Part shown: in pieces, positions 36,903 to 44,813 of the stretch | Numbering within the stretch: the stretch's first letter is position 1 | How the letters are laid out: each line of letters starts with the position of its first letter | Assembly (NCBI GenBank): GCA_016793265.1 | Contig: JAEUHT010000300.1 | Span: 1 to 64,000, forward strand | Direction of reading: 5' to 3' | Length of the DNA stretch: 64,000 bases | Source: Planctomycetota bacterium | GTDB taxonomy: Bacteria > Planctomycetota > UBA1135 > UBA2386 | Program-made: the position numbers and the translations under genes | The notes under the pieces: model-generated | Told to the model about the DNA's origin: nothing | The model's database searches: none | The model's input: only the letters and a program-made list of their open reading frames with translations

Positions 36903-38116
36903 TGGCCGTTCCCAACCCGCAAGACGAACTGACCCGGCTCGAACGGCTGCTGGCCAAGGGCCTGCCGCCGGTGGTGCTGGTCACCGGGCCGAGCGACTTC
37001 TTCCGCGCCGCGGCGGTCGACCGGCTGCTGACAGCGGTGCCGCCCGACGCCGAGCTGCGCACCGTCGATGCAGTCGAAGAACGCGCCGGCGGCGGTGGCG
37101 GCGGTGGCGGCGAGGACGACGATGCCGATGACGACGGCGACGAGGCGGTGGCCGAGGACGGCGGTGCGGCGGCCCTCGCGGCCTGCCCCGAGCTGCAGGA
37201 CCTGCGCGGCGGCGGCCTGTTCGCGCGGCGCGCCTTCGTCGTCGTGCGGCGCGGCACCAACTGGTGGAAGAAGCACGCGGTGACGCTCGCCGGCCAGGTC
37301 GCCCGCATCGCCAGCGGCTGCGGCTTCGTGCTCGAGGCGGCGAAGCTCGACAAGCGCAAGAAGCTCGCCGCCGGGCTGGTCAAGTCGCTCGGCGAGAGCG
37401 GCAACGTGTTCGACTTCCGCGACCTCTACGACCTGCCCTACGACCGCACGCGCAGCCCGGTGGAAGGGGAGCTGTGCAAGTGGGTCGTGGCGCGTTCGAC
37501 GCAGCTCGGGGTCGCGCTGCGGCCCGACGCCGCCTGGCTCCTGATCGCACAGGTCGGCAAGGGGCCGGCCGAGCTGGTCGCCGAACTCGAACGGCTGGTG
37601 GACCAGTTCGGTGCCGACAAGAAGCGGCCGCCGCTGTTGCCGGCGGCGCTGCGCGGCAAGGTGACCTGCAGCTTCGAATCGACGCCGTTCGAGCTCGCCG
37701 ACGCCGTGCTCGGCGACGACCGCCGCGCGGCGTTCCGTTCGGTGCGCGCCATGTTCGATCGCGGTGTGCGCGGCAAGGACGGCAAGGCGATGGACCCGGG
37801 TGGGCTGTTGCCGTTCGCGACGAGCTGGCTGTTCCAGCAGCTCGCCAACACCTACGAGGGCCGGGTGTTGCTCGACGACGGCGTCGCGGCGCGCGACCTC
37901 GCCGCCCGGCTCGGCGTGCGCCAGTTCCAGGACCGGTTCGTCGCCAGCGTGCAGCGCCACGCGCTGCCGAAGCTGCGCCGAGGCATCATGGCCCTGCATG
38001 CCTGCCAGCGCGCGAGCCGCCTGACCGCGGAGTCGCCCGACGTGCTGCTCGACCGCTTCCTCATGCAGTGGTTCGACGGCACGCCGATCCCGACCGCGGA
38101 GGAGTTCGACCTGTGA
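36902..38116 (+). CDS. holA: DNA polymerase III subunit delta
   Basis: 404 residues, longer than the usual 330-350. HolA opens the sliding clamp within the clamp loader. PPVVLVTGPSDFFRAAAVDR is the N-terminal AAA-like segment; LRPDAAWLLIAQVGKGPAEL, FADSTPFELADAVLGDD-like sequence (FESTPFELADAVLGDD) and ARRLG-like DLAARLGVRQFQDRFV fit the middle and C-terminal collar domains. The extra length is partly an insertion at about residues 63-90: eight glycines then a run of Asp/Glu (EDDDADDDGDE), low complexity not seen in typical HolA. It shares one base with the ubiA stop and overlaps mutL by GTGA. Confidence 0.85.
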   Translation: MAVPNPQDELTRLERLLAKGLPPVVLVTGPSDFFRAAAVDRLLTAVPPDAELRTVDAVEERAGGGGGGGGEDDDADDDGDEAVAEDGGAAALAACPELQDLRGGGLFARRAFVVVRRGTNWWKKHAVTLAGQVARIASGCGFVLEAAKLDKRKKLAAGLVKSLGESGNVFDFRDLYDLPYDRTRSPVEGELCKWVVARSTQLGVALRPDAAWLLIAQVGKGPAELVAELERLVDQFGADKKRPPLLPAALRGKVTCSFESTPFELADAVLGDDRRAAFRSVRAMFDRGVRGKDGKAMDPGGLLPFATSWLFQQLANTYEGRVLLDDGVAARDLAARLGVRQFQDRFVASVQRHALPKLRRGIMALHACQRASRLTAESPDVLLDRFLMQWFDGTPIPTAEEFDL

Positions 38117-39927
38117 TCAAGAAGCTGCCGCCCGAGGTCGTCAACCAGATCGCCGCCGGCGAGGTGGTGGAGCGGCCCGCGTCGGTCGGGAAGGAGCTGC
38201 TCGAGAACTCGCTCGACGCCGGCGCCACGCGCATCCGCGTCGAGCTGCGCGCCGGCGGCGCCGAGCTGCTGACGGTCGTCGACGACGGCGACGGCTTCTT
38301 GCCCGAGGACCTGCCGCTGGCGTTCGCCAGCCACGCCACCAGCAAGCTGCAGCAGGTCGCCGACCTCGACCACATCGGCAGCCTCGGCTTCCGCGGCGAA
38401 GCGCTGGCCTCGATCGGCGCCGTCGCGCGTGCGCGCATCCAGAGCCGGCGGCACGGCGCGCGCGAGGGTTGGGAGGTGCGTTGTGACGGCGGCGTCGAGT
38501 CGGCGCCGTCCCCGTGTGGTTGTCCCGAGGGCACGCGCATCGAGGTGCGCGACCTGTTCTTCAACGTGCCGGCCCGGCGGCGCTTCCTGAAGGCGGCCCA
38601 CGCCGAACGCGCGCGCATCCAGGAGCTGGTGGCGCAGTTGGCGCTGGCGCGCCTCGATGTCGACTTCACGCTGGTCGCGGACGACAAGGAGCTGCTGCGG
38701 CTGCCGACCGGCGAATCGCTGCCGCAGCGCTTCCGCCGCGCGTTCGGCGCCGAACTCGGCGACGACGTGCTGCCGGTGTCGCGCAGCTTCCAGGGGCTCG
38801 CCGTCGAGGGTTTCGTCGCCGGCCCCGACCGCGCCCGCCGCGACGGCAAGCTCGAGTTGACCTACGTCAACGGCCGCCTGGCGCGGGAGTCGAGCGCGCT
38901 GCATGCCGTGCGCCAGGCCTTCCGCGAGTACTTGATGGGGGGGCGCTTCCCGGTCTACGTGCTGCAGATCGTCGTGCCTGCGGACCAGGTCGACGTCAAC
39001 GTGCACCCGCGCAAAGCCGAGGTGCGGTTCGTCGATTCGCGCAAGGTCGCCGGCTGCCTGCACGAGGCCGTGCGCGCGGCGCTGCAGGCGCGGCACGGCA
39101 TCGGCGCCGCGCCGCATGGTGGCGGCATCACCGTGGCGCCGGACCTGCCGCGCGCGCGGTCGGGCTTCCCCGCCCTGCCGGGAGGCTTGTTCGGGGAACG
39201 GGCGCCGGCGTCGTTCGCGCGCGAGCAGGCGATGTCGCCAGCGCCGACCCTCGTGCGCGAGCCAGCGTCGCCGACAGGGTTGCCGGCGCCGACGGCGGCG
39301 TCGACGCCGGCCGCGACCCCACCGTCGCCGAGGCGCGACAACCCGTTCCAGCGCGTCTCCGGGCGCTACCTGCAGGTGCTCGACCTCTACCTGCTGCTCG
39401 AAGGGCCCGATGGCCTGCTGGTCGTCGATCAGCACGCGCTGCACGAACGCGTCGTCTACGAACGGCTGCAGCGGCAGCACCATGCGCGCACCGTGCAGGT
39501 GCAGCGCCTCTTGGTGCCGGCGGTGGTCGAGGTGACGCCGAGCGAGCTCGCCTGGGTGGCGTCGGTGCAGGAGCAGTTGGAGATCGAAGGGCTCCTGCTG
39601 GCGCCGTTCGGCCCGACCGCGGTCGCCGTGCACGGCGTACCGACCGTGCTCGACAAGGTCGACCCGGTGCGGCTCGTGAAGTCGCTGCTGAGCGCCGAGG
39701 CCGAGCAGTCCGCGGCGCCGCTGCGCGAGCAGATCGCCGAGCGCTTCCATTCGATGGCGTGCCGGTCGGCGGTGATGAGCGGCGATCGGCTCAGCGACGT
39801 CGAGATCCAGGCCCTGCTCGCCGAAGCCGCCACGCTCGAGCACCCGCACAACTGCCCGCACGGCCGGCCGACGGTGTTGACCTTCGGCAGCTTCGAGCTC
39901 GAGCGCTACTTCCGCCGCCGCTGCTGA
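38113..39927 (+). CDS. mutL: DNA mismatch repair protein MutL with endonuclease motif
   Basis: 604 residues. N-terminal GHKL ATPase: PEVVNQIAAGEVVERPASV, NSLDAGATRI, DDGDGF, SHATSKL and GFRGEALASIGAV. After a Pro/Ala/Ser-rich linker (about 340-410) the dimerisation domain carries DQHALHERVVYE (439-450), an exact match to DQHA(X)2E(X)4E, plus ACRSAVMSGD and CPHGRP. It should therefore nick DNA itself, as in bacteria that lack MutH. The GTG start overlaps the holA stop (38113-38116), the last link of the six-gene operon. No mutS is in the window. Confidence 0.96.
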   Translation: MIKKLPPEVVNQIAAGEVVERPASVGKELLENSLDAGATRIRVELRAGGAELLTVVDDGDGFLPEDLPLAFASHATSKLQQVADLDHIGSLGFRGEALASIGAVARARIQSRRHGAREGWEVRCDGGVESAPSPCGCPEGTRIEVRDLFFNVPARRRFLKAAHAERARIQELVAQLALARLDVDFTLVADDKELLRLPTGESLPQRFRRAFGAELGDDVLPVSRSFQGLAVEGFVAGPDRARRDGKLELTYVNGRLARESSALHAVRQAFREYLMGGRFPVYVLQIVVPADQVDVNVHPRKAEVRFVDSRKVAGCLHEAVRAALQARHGIGAAPHGGGITVAPDLPRARSGFPALPGGLFGERAPASFAREQAMSPAPTLVREPASPTGLPAPTAASTPAATPPSPRRDNPFQRVSGRYLQVLDLYLLLEGPDGLLVVDQHALHERVVYERLQRQHHARTVQVQRLLVPAVVEVTPSELAWVASVQEQLEIEGLLLAPFGPTAVAVHGVPTVLDKVDPVRLVKSLLSAEAEQSAAPLREQIAERFHSMACRSAVMSGDRLSDVEIQALLAEAATLEHPHNCPHGRPTVLTFGSFELERYFRRRC

Positions 39928-39936
39928 GGGGCAGGG

Positions 39937-40794
39937 TCAGCGCTTGCGGTCGAAGTCCTCGACCCGCAGCTCGGGCCGCAGGGACGGGTCGATCAGGTCC
40001 GTGCGCGTGGCCAGGCGCAGTTTGCCGGTCTCGTCGCGGAACAGGTGCAGCAGCCGGTGCGGCACCAGCATGTCGTCGCGCTCACGTTGGTCTTCGAGCA
40101 GCACCCGCTCACCAGCCGTCAGGTCCATCTTGCCGTCGACGAGCGGCGTGGCCTCGATCGCGAGCAGCCGTCCACTGGCTTGTTCGACGTAGATCTCGAC
40201 GTGCACCGCGGAGTCCTCACCGCCGCGCCGCAGCAGCGGGAACGCGGCGAGGTCGCCGGCGACGACGTCGCAGGGGATCGACTTGCCGCGCGCGACCACG
40301 AGCTCCTTGGTGGTCACCGGGCCCGGGTGCTGCAGCGCGCGCAGCTCACGCGCCGGCGACAGGAACCGCAGCAGCTGCTGGGCGAGCTTCAGGTGTTGCT
40401 CGAAGGTGTCGAGGTCGGCCTTGTCGAGGCCGCTGAGGTCGCGCGGCTCGCCGCGCACGAGCTGCCAGGGACCATGACTGTCCTGGCCGCGCACCACGGG
40501 CGTGCTGGTCTCGTTCAACTCGTAGCGCATCAGCGGCAGTGGCCGGGTGCGGCCCGGCCCAAGCCAACGCAGGAACTGCACCCGCAGGCTCACGGTGGCC
40601 TTGTCCGGCGCCTTGGCATCGAGCAGGTGCACCTCGAGGCAGGTGCGGAAGGCGGTCACCTCCGGCACCGGGCCGCGCGGCAGGTGCGCCTGCTCGACGC
40701 GCCGGGCCAGGGCTTCGAGGTCGGCAGGCACCGCAGGAGTTGGTTCCTGGGCGGCCAGCACGGAGAGCAGGAACGGCAGGAGGATGGTGCGCAT
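39937..40794 (-). CDS. secreted protein of unknown function
   Basis: 285 residues. A signal peptide (about 1-15, LLSVLAAQE) precedes a soluble mature protein with no cysteine pairs or obvious catalytic motif. Segments such as VSLRVQFLRWLGPGRTRPLP, QHPGPVTTKELVVARGKSIP and HVEIYVEQASGRLLAIEATP suggest a lipoprotein-localisation or outer-membrane-carrier-like beta sheet, but this is weak. It is convergent with mutL (9-bp gap) and divergent from the membrane protein at 40961. The promoter at 40833-40861 should give a leader of about 30 nt. Confidence 0.7.
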   Translation of the reverse strand: MRTILLPFLLSVLAAQEPTPAVPADLEALARRVEQAHLPRGPVPEVTAFRTCLEVHLLDAKAPDKATVSLRVQFLRWLGPGRTRPLPLMRYELNETSTPVVRGQDSHGPWQLVRGEPRDLSGLDKADLDTFEQHLKLAQQLLRFLSPARELRALQHPGPVTTKELVVARGKSIPCDVVAGDLAAFPLLRRGGEDSAVHVEIYVEQASGRLLAIEATPLVDGKMDLTAGERVLLEDQRERDDMLVPHRLLHLFRDETGKLRLATRTDLIDPSLRPELRVEDFDRKR

Positions 40795-40832
40795 GGGCCT
40801 TCAGCGGGCGAGGCGCTCGCCGCGTGCGGGCG

Positions 40833-40861
40833 ACCATAGTCGCTGGGCGACGGCGCGCCAA
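40833..40861 (-). promoter_or_regulatory. putative promoter of the secreted protein gene
   Basis: On the minus strand TTGGCG (40861-40856), a 17-bp spacer and TATGGT (40838-40833). It lies 38 bp before the ATG at 40794. Confidence 0.5.
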
Positions 40862-40960
40862 CGCCGGCGCGCGTTCGGCGAGACCGCGGTGCCATGGCCC
40901 CTGGCGCACCGGCGGCGGCGCACCTCAAGCGCGGCGGCGCCGCGTGTCGATCCACGGCTG

Positions 40961-41758
40961 ATGCTGCGCCACCTCCTGCTGTCCGCGTTGCTGCTCGTGG
41001 GCGCCGCCGGTGCCCAGGAGCGCATCGCCCACATTCGCCTCGACGACGGTCGCGAACTCGAGGGCCGGGTCGTCGAGATGGACCTCGGCAAGCTGCGGCT
41101 GCAGGTGGGTGACGAGATCATCGAGGTGCGCGCCGACCGCTTCCGCAGCTGTCGCATCGAGAGCTGCGATCCTGAGCAGCCGGACGCCGTGGCGCCATTG
41201 CCGGAGCCGCCGGTGGCGAACGAAGCCGACAAGGCCGAGGCCGCCAAGGTCGGCAAGCCGACCTGGACCGCGCCGCTGCGGGATCCTGAGGATCCCGAAG
41301 CCAGCCGGCAGTTGCCGTTCGACCAGCGCATCACCCCACGGTGGCGGCAGCGCCTGCAACTGCTCGACGAGGCCTACCCGTGGCTGGTGCCGGCGGCGCC
41401 GCTGCAGTGGGTCAGCATCGGGCTCTTGTTGGCGGTCGGCCTGAGCCTGATCGTGCAGCTCTCGGCGACCGTCGCCGGCGGCGAGGGCGTGCGGCTCTCG
41501 CGCAGCACGGGCGTCGGGCTCTGGTATCTGGTCAGCGGCGTGGCGCAGTTCGCCTTGGCGCCGGTGAACCACCTGTCCAGCGTGCTGATGCTGCTCGGCA
41601 ACACGAGCCTGGCGCTGTTCTGCCTCTGTTCGCTGTTCGGGCTGACCCGGGCGGCGGCGCTGGTTGCGCTCAGCGTGCAGATCGGCTGCGTCATGATCGC
41701 CTACGGCGCGCTCGAGCTGATCACCTCGCTGCTGGCTTCGACCGGCGCGATCATGTAG
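40961..41758 (+). CDS. membrane protein of unknown function
   Basis: 265 residues. The N-terminus has a signal peptide (LLLSALLLVGAAGAQ) and a short beta-rich segment (IRLDDGRELEGRVVEMDLGK), reminiscent of an Sm-like or LSm-type small barrel. The second half holds four hydrophobic helices (about 145-265; WVSIGLLLAVGLSLIVQL, LMLLGNTSLALFCLCSLFGL). I do not recognise the family. ATG 40961 is chosen because it opens the signal peptide. Nothing in the sequence suggests a partner. Confidence 0.72.
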   Translation: MLRHLLLSALLLVGAAGAQERIAHIRLDDGRELEGRVVEMDLGKLRLQVGDEIIEVRADRFRSCRIESCDPEQPDAVAPLPEPPVANEADKAEAAKVGKPTWTAPLRDPEDPEASRQLPFDQRITPRWRQRLQLLDEAYPWLVPAAPLQWVSIGLLLAVGLSLIVQLSATVAGGEGVRLSRSTGVGLWYLVSGVAQFALAPVNHLSSVLMLLGNTSLALFCLCSLFGLTRAAALVALSVQIGCVMIAYGALELITSLLASTGAIM

Positions 41759-41956
41759 CCGGCGAGGGAAACCCCGACCCGAGGCAACGGTCGCCTCTGT
41801 CTCACGCACTCCATCCCAGGAATGCGCGGCCTCGGGTCGGTGGCGCCCGGCTTGACAACTCGCGTGCCAGGAACGGGCGGCCTGGGGCGAGCCCGGACCC
41901 ACGGCCTGGCGGCGGGCATCGTTGCGGCGGCGAAACAACAAGCCGACGCCGCAGCA

Positions 41957-41985
41957 TTGACGGGCCAGGGAATGGCTCCTAATTA
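41957..41985 (+). promoter_or_regulatory. consensus promoter of the thioredoxin-like gene
   Basis: TTGACG (41957-41962), a 17-bp spacer and TAATTA (41980-41985). With the usual 6-8 nt from -10 to start, transcription would begin at or next to the A of the ATG at 41993. The best example of a leaderless arrangement here. Confidence 0.68.
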
Positions 41986-41992
41986 CCGGCCC

Positions 41993-42763
41993 ATGCAGAC
42001 GACTGTGCGCGAGATCACCGCGGCGGGCTTCCAACAAGATGTCGTCGAGCAGTCGATGACCACACCGGTCCTGCTCGACTTCTGGGCAGCCTGGTGCGGG
42101 CCGTGCCGCACGCTCGGGCCGGTGCTGGAGCGACTCGTCGAGGCCTACGGCGGCGCCTTCGTGCTCGGCAAGGTCGACACCGAACGGGAACCGGACCTGT
42201 CGTATGCGTTCGGCGTGCAAGGCATCCCGTTCTGCGTGCTGGTCGACAAGGGCCGCCCGGTCGATGCATTCACCGGCGCCTTGCCCGAGGCCGAAGTACG
42301 CCGCTTCCTGAGCCGGCACGGCATCGAGCCGGCCCAGGCCGAAGCCGAGCCGGAGGCGCCAGTCGCCGCCCCGGACCCCAACAGCCCCGCGGCCAGGCTG
42401 CAGCGCGCGCGCGTGGCGGCAGTGCAGGGGGACGTGGCCGGCGTGAATGCCGCGCTGGCCGGGTTCCCCGAGGAGGACGCGCTGTTCGACAGCGCGCAGC
42501 GCATCGCAGCGGGCGCCGACTGGCTGCAGGGCAACTACCCGGGCGCTGGTGAGGCGGCGGCGAAGTTGCGGCAAGCGCGCGAGCTGCTGCCGACCGCCGG
42601 GCTCGAAGCGGCAATGGACCTGATCCTCGAGTCCGTGGCGCTCGATCGTGGGTTCGCGGGTGGACTGGCGCGGCGGGCGATGTTGTGCTGCTTCGCCGTG
42701 TTCGGTGAGGACCGCGAGGAGCTCGACGCCTACCGGCGACGCCTGGCGACGCTTCTTTACTGA
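41993..42763 (+). CDS. cnoX: thioredoxin-like co-chaperone (CnoX/YbbN type)
   Basis: 256 residues. An N-terminal thioredoxin fold (about 1-110) with VLLDFWAAWCGPCRTLGP (active site WCGPC, 34-38) is followed by an acidic/Pro linker and a helical TPR-like domain (about 135-256; SPAARLQRARVAAVQGDVAG, AAAKLRQARELLPTAGLEAA). This two-domain layout is that of CnoX/YbbN, which protects proteins from oxidation and passes them to GroEL or DnaK. Unlike E. coli CnoX the CxxC is complete, so it may be a redox-active thioredoxin. The ATG at 41993 follows directly on the promoter; frames further upstream are unconserved. Confidence 0.86.
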   Translation: MQTTVREITAAGFQQDVVEQSMTTPVLLDFWAAWCGPCRTLGPVLERLVEAYGGAFVLGKVDTEREPDLSYAFGVQGIPFCVLVDKGRPVDAFTGALPEAEVRRFLSRHGIEPAQAEAEPEAPVAAPDPNSPAARLQRARVAAVQGDVAGVNAALAGFPEEDALFDSAQRIAAGADWLQGNYPGAGEAAAKLRQARELLPTAGLEAAMDLILESVALDRGFAGGLARRAMLCCFAVFGEDREELDAYRRRLATLLY

Positions 42764-42917
42764 TCGTGTGAGCTCGGATGTCTGCGCCGACGCCCAGGTT
42801 GCCAGCGGCGTAGGCCAGCCAACGAGGATCCTTGTGGGCGGGTGACGTCTGGCCAGGGGCCGGCGACAGGTGGTCCGGTGCGTCCGGGCGGGCTCGGCGA
42901 CTCGCCCGCGATAGCGA

Positions 42918-43610
42918 TCAGGTCGAGGCGCCGGTCGGCGTTTGCTGCTCGTTGGCAGCCACGTGCATGCGCACGAGCTCGGCCAGCGAACCGGCGCGGG
43001 TCTTGCGCATGATGTTGGCGCGGTGCACCTCGACGGTCTTCGGGCTGAGGCCGAGTTCGGCCGCTACTTCCTTGTTGGCGGCGCCGCGCACGATCCGCTC
43101 CATGACCTCGTTCTCACGCGGCGTCAGGTGGCGGAAACGACCACGCAGCTGCGCCTCGTCGTCGGCGGAACGCCGGCGGTCGAGGTCGATGCCGATGGCG
43201 CGGTGGATCGCCGCCGTCATCTGTTCGAGCGTGAACGGCTTCTCGATGAAGTCGATGCTGCCGAGCTTCAGGGCGGCGACGGCCTCGGATACGCGCGCCA
43301 TGCCGCTCATGAACACCACTGGCAGCTGGCAGCCGCGTTGGGCCAGCTCGGTCAGTACCTCGATGCCGGTCAGGTCCGGCAGCACGAGGTCGAGCACGAT
43401 GCAGCCGGCCTGGCCGTCGTCGAGGCTGTCGAGCAGCTCCTTCGCGGTCGCGTAGGCCACCACTTCGGCGCTGAGCACGTCGCGCATGCGCCCGAACAAG
43501 GTGCGGATCGAGGCCTCGTCGTCGACGACGCGCACGAGTGGGACGCCATACTCAGGCTGCTGGTGGCCTGGCGAGAGGATGCCGTTCGCCGGCGGTCGTG
43601 GTACCAACAT
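42918..43610 (-). CDS. FixJ/NarL-type response regulator
   Basis: 230 residues. REC domain (about 24-140): RVVDDEASI, phospho-acceptor Asp74 in IVLDLVLPDLTGIEVL, MSGMARVSEAVAALKLGSID and Lys124 in EKPF. LuxR-type helix-turn-helix (about 158-220): FRHLTPRENEVMERIVRGAA then NKEVAAELGLSPKTVEVHRA. The FixJ-like SGMARVSEAV block suggests regulation of a small regulon through an unlinked kinase. ATG 43610 is fixed by AGGAGA 6 nt upstream; a longer frame exists but lacks conserved sequence. No kinase gene is adjacent; the two kinases at 20256-23611 are unlinked but lack a DNA-binding partner. Confidence 0.93.
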   Translation of the reverse strand: MLVPRPPANGILSPGHQQPEYGVPLVRVVDDEASIRTLFGRMRDVLSAEVVAYATAKELLDSLDDGQAGCIVLDLVLPDLTGIEVLTELAQRGCQLPVVFMSGMARVSEAVAALKLGSIDFIEKPFTLEQMTAAIHRAIGIDLDRRRSADDEAQLRGRFRHLTPRENEVMERIVRGAANKEVAAELGLSPKTVEVHRANIMRKTRAGSLAELVRMHVAANEQQTPTGAST

Positions 43611-43616
43611 CTCGAT

Positions 43617-43622
43617 TCTCCT
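43617..43622 (-). promoter_or_regulatory. Shine-Dalgarno site of the response regulator
   Basis: AGGAGA on the minus strand, 6 nt before the ATG at 43610. It excludes the longer in-frame start candidates. Confidence 0.65.
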
Positions 43623-43720
43623 GTCGGGTTCCTGGGCCCGAACGTCCATGGCATCGGCCCTGGCGTCGCCTCGACTTGAGGCATGACGGGGTTTTCCCGC
43701 GGCCTTGCCGCCCGGGCCGC

Positions 43721-43750
43721 TTGCTCGGGGCTGGTTGCCGACGGTAGGAA
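43721..43750 (+). promoter_or_regulatory. putative promoter of the serine protease gene
   Basis: TTGCTC (43721-43726), an 18-bp spacer and TAGGAA (43745-43750), ending 6 nt before the ATG at 43757. Weak match but the same near-leaderless layout. Confidence 0.35.
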
Positions 43751-43756
43751 ACGGCC

Positions 43757-44728
43757 ATGGCCACCGTTCGCCCGCGCCCACACGACCTCGTAGTCGGCTT
43801 CTTGTTGACGTGGGCGCTGACCGCCCAGGACCCGGCGGTGGTGGTGCCACGCGACGACGCGCGGCTCGAACAGATCATCGTCGAGCGTTGTGCTGCGGCG
43901 CTCGCGAAGGGGGAGCTGGTGCGTGCCGAGCGGCTCGCCGGGCAGCTCGGTGGCGCCGGCAAGCTGGCAGCGGCGTCGACGCCGCTGCGGCAGCAGCGCC
44001 TCGACGGGCCGGAGCTGCACGACCTCGTCGCCGCGAGCGTGCGCATCGTCGGCCACTACTACCGCTGCAAGGAATGCGAACACTGGCACTTCTCGGGCGC
44101 CTCGGGCTTCTGTGTCGACGCCGACGGCCACGTCGCCAGTTGTGCCCACGTCGTGGCTCCCGATGCGACGATGGCCGAGGCCTATCTCGTGGTGGCGGAT
44201 CTGGCCGGCAACGTCTGGCCGGCGCGGGCAGTGGTGGCCAGCGATGTCGCCGCCGACGTCTGCGTGCTGGCGACCGGCGCCAAGGGCACCGTGCCGCTGC
44301 CGCTGCGCGACCTTGTTCGCGTTGGGGAACGCTGTTGGTGCTTGTCGAACCCCGACCACCAGTTCGGCTTCTTCAGCGAAGGCGTGGTGGCGCGCTGCTA
44401 CCTGGCGCCGCCGGAGCCTGCGATCCCCGCGCCGCCGGCGACGGGCGCGGCCGCCGGCACCGCCGGGGTCGGGCCCGCCGCGCAATCGACCCTGGCGCCG
44501 CTGCCGTGGCTGCACGTGACCTGCGACTTCGCCAAGGGCAGCAGCGGCGGTCCGATCGTCGATGCCATGGGCAACCTGATCGGCGTCGCGCAGTCGACGA
44601 CGACGGTCGTCTACGACGAGGCGGCCGAACTGGTCGACACCCAGATGGTGTTCAAGACCGCGAGCCCGGCAAAGGCGCTGCAGGCCCTGCTGCCGCCCGC
44701 CGCCGCCGCCGCACCGGCGCAGCGCTGA
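43757..44728 (+). CDS. trypsin-like serine protease, probably exported
   Basis: 323 residues. A hydrophobic segment (about 10-23, ending ALTAQD) looks like a signal peptide. After a helical spacer, the chymotrypsin-fold triad is His131 in GHVASCAHVV, Asp167 in DVAADVCVLA and Ser263 in KGSSGGPIVDAMGNLIG. There is no PDZ domain, unlike DegP. A CKEC motif (104-107) with GFC and SC nearby may bind metal or form disulphides. An Ala/Pro-rich loop (about 218-247) is an insertion between two barrel strands. It sits divergent from the response regulator and may be its target (inference). Confidence 0.83.
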   Translation: MATVRPRPHDLVVGFLLTWALTAQDPAVVVPRDDARLEQIIVERCAAALAKGELVRAERLAGQLGGAGKLAAASTPLRQQRLDGPELHDLVAASVRIVGHYYRCKECEHWHFSGASGFCVDADGHVASCAHVVAPDATMAEAYLVVADLAGNVWPARAVVASDVAADVCVLATGAKGTVPLPLRDLVRVGERCWCLSNPDHQFGFFSEGVVARCYLAPPEPAIPAPPATGAAAGTAGVGPAAQSTLAPLPWLHVTCDFAKGSSGGPIVDAMGNLIGVAQSTTTVVYDEAAELVDTQMVFKTASPAKALQALLPPAAAAAPAQR

Positions 44729-44770
44729 CGCCGCGGGCGCGCACAAAGCTGCGACGGAAGGCACGGCCGG

Positions 44771-44800
44771 CTGGCCTTGGCTGACCCGCCGCCGTATCGT
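44771..44800 (+). promoter_or_regulatory. putative promoter of der
   Basis: CTGGCC (44771-44776), an 18-bp spacer and TATCGT (44795-44800), ending 13 nt before the GTG at 44814. Confidence 0.35.
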
Positions 44801-44813
44801 GCTCCGCCCTTTC

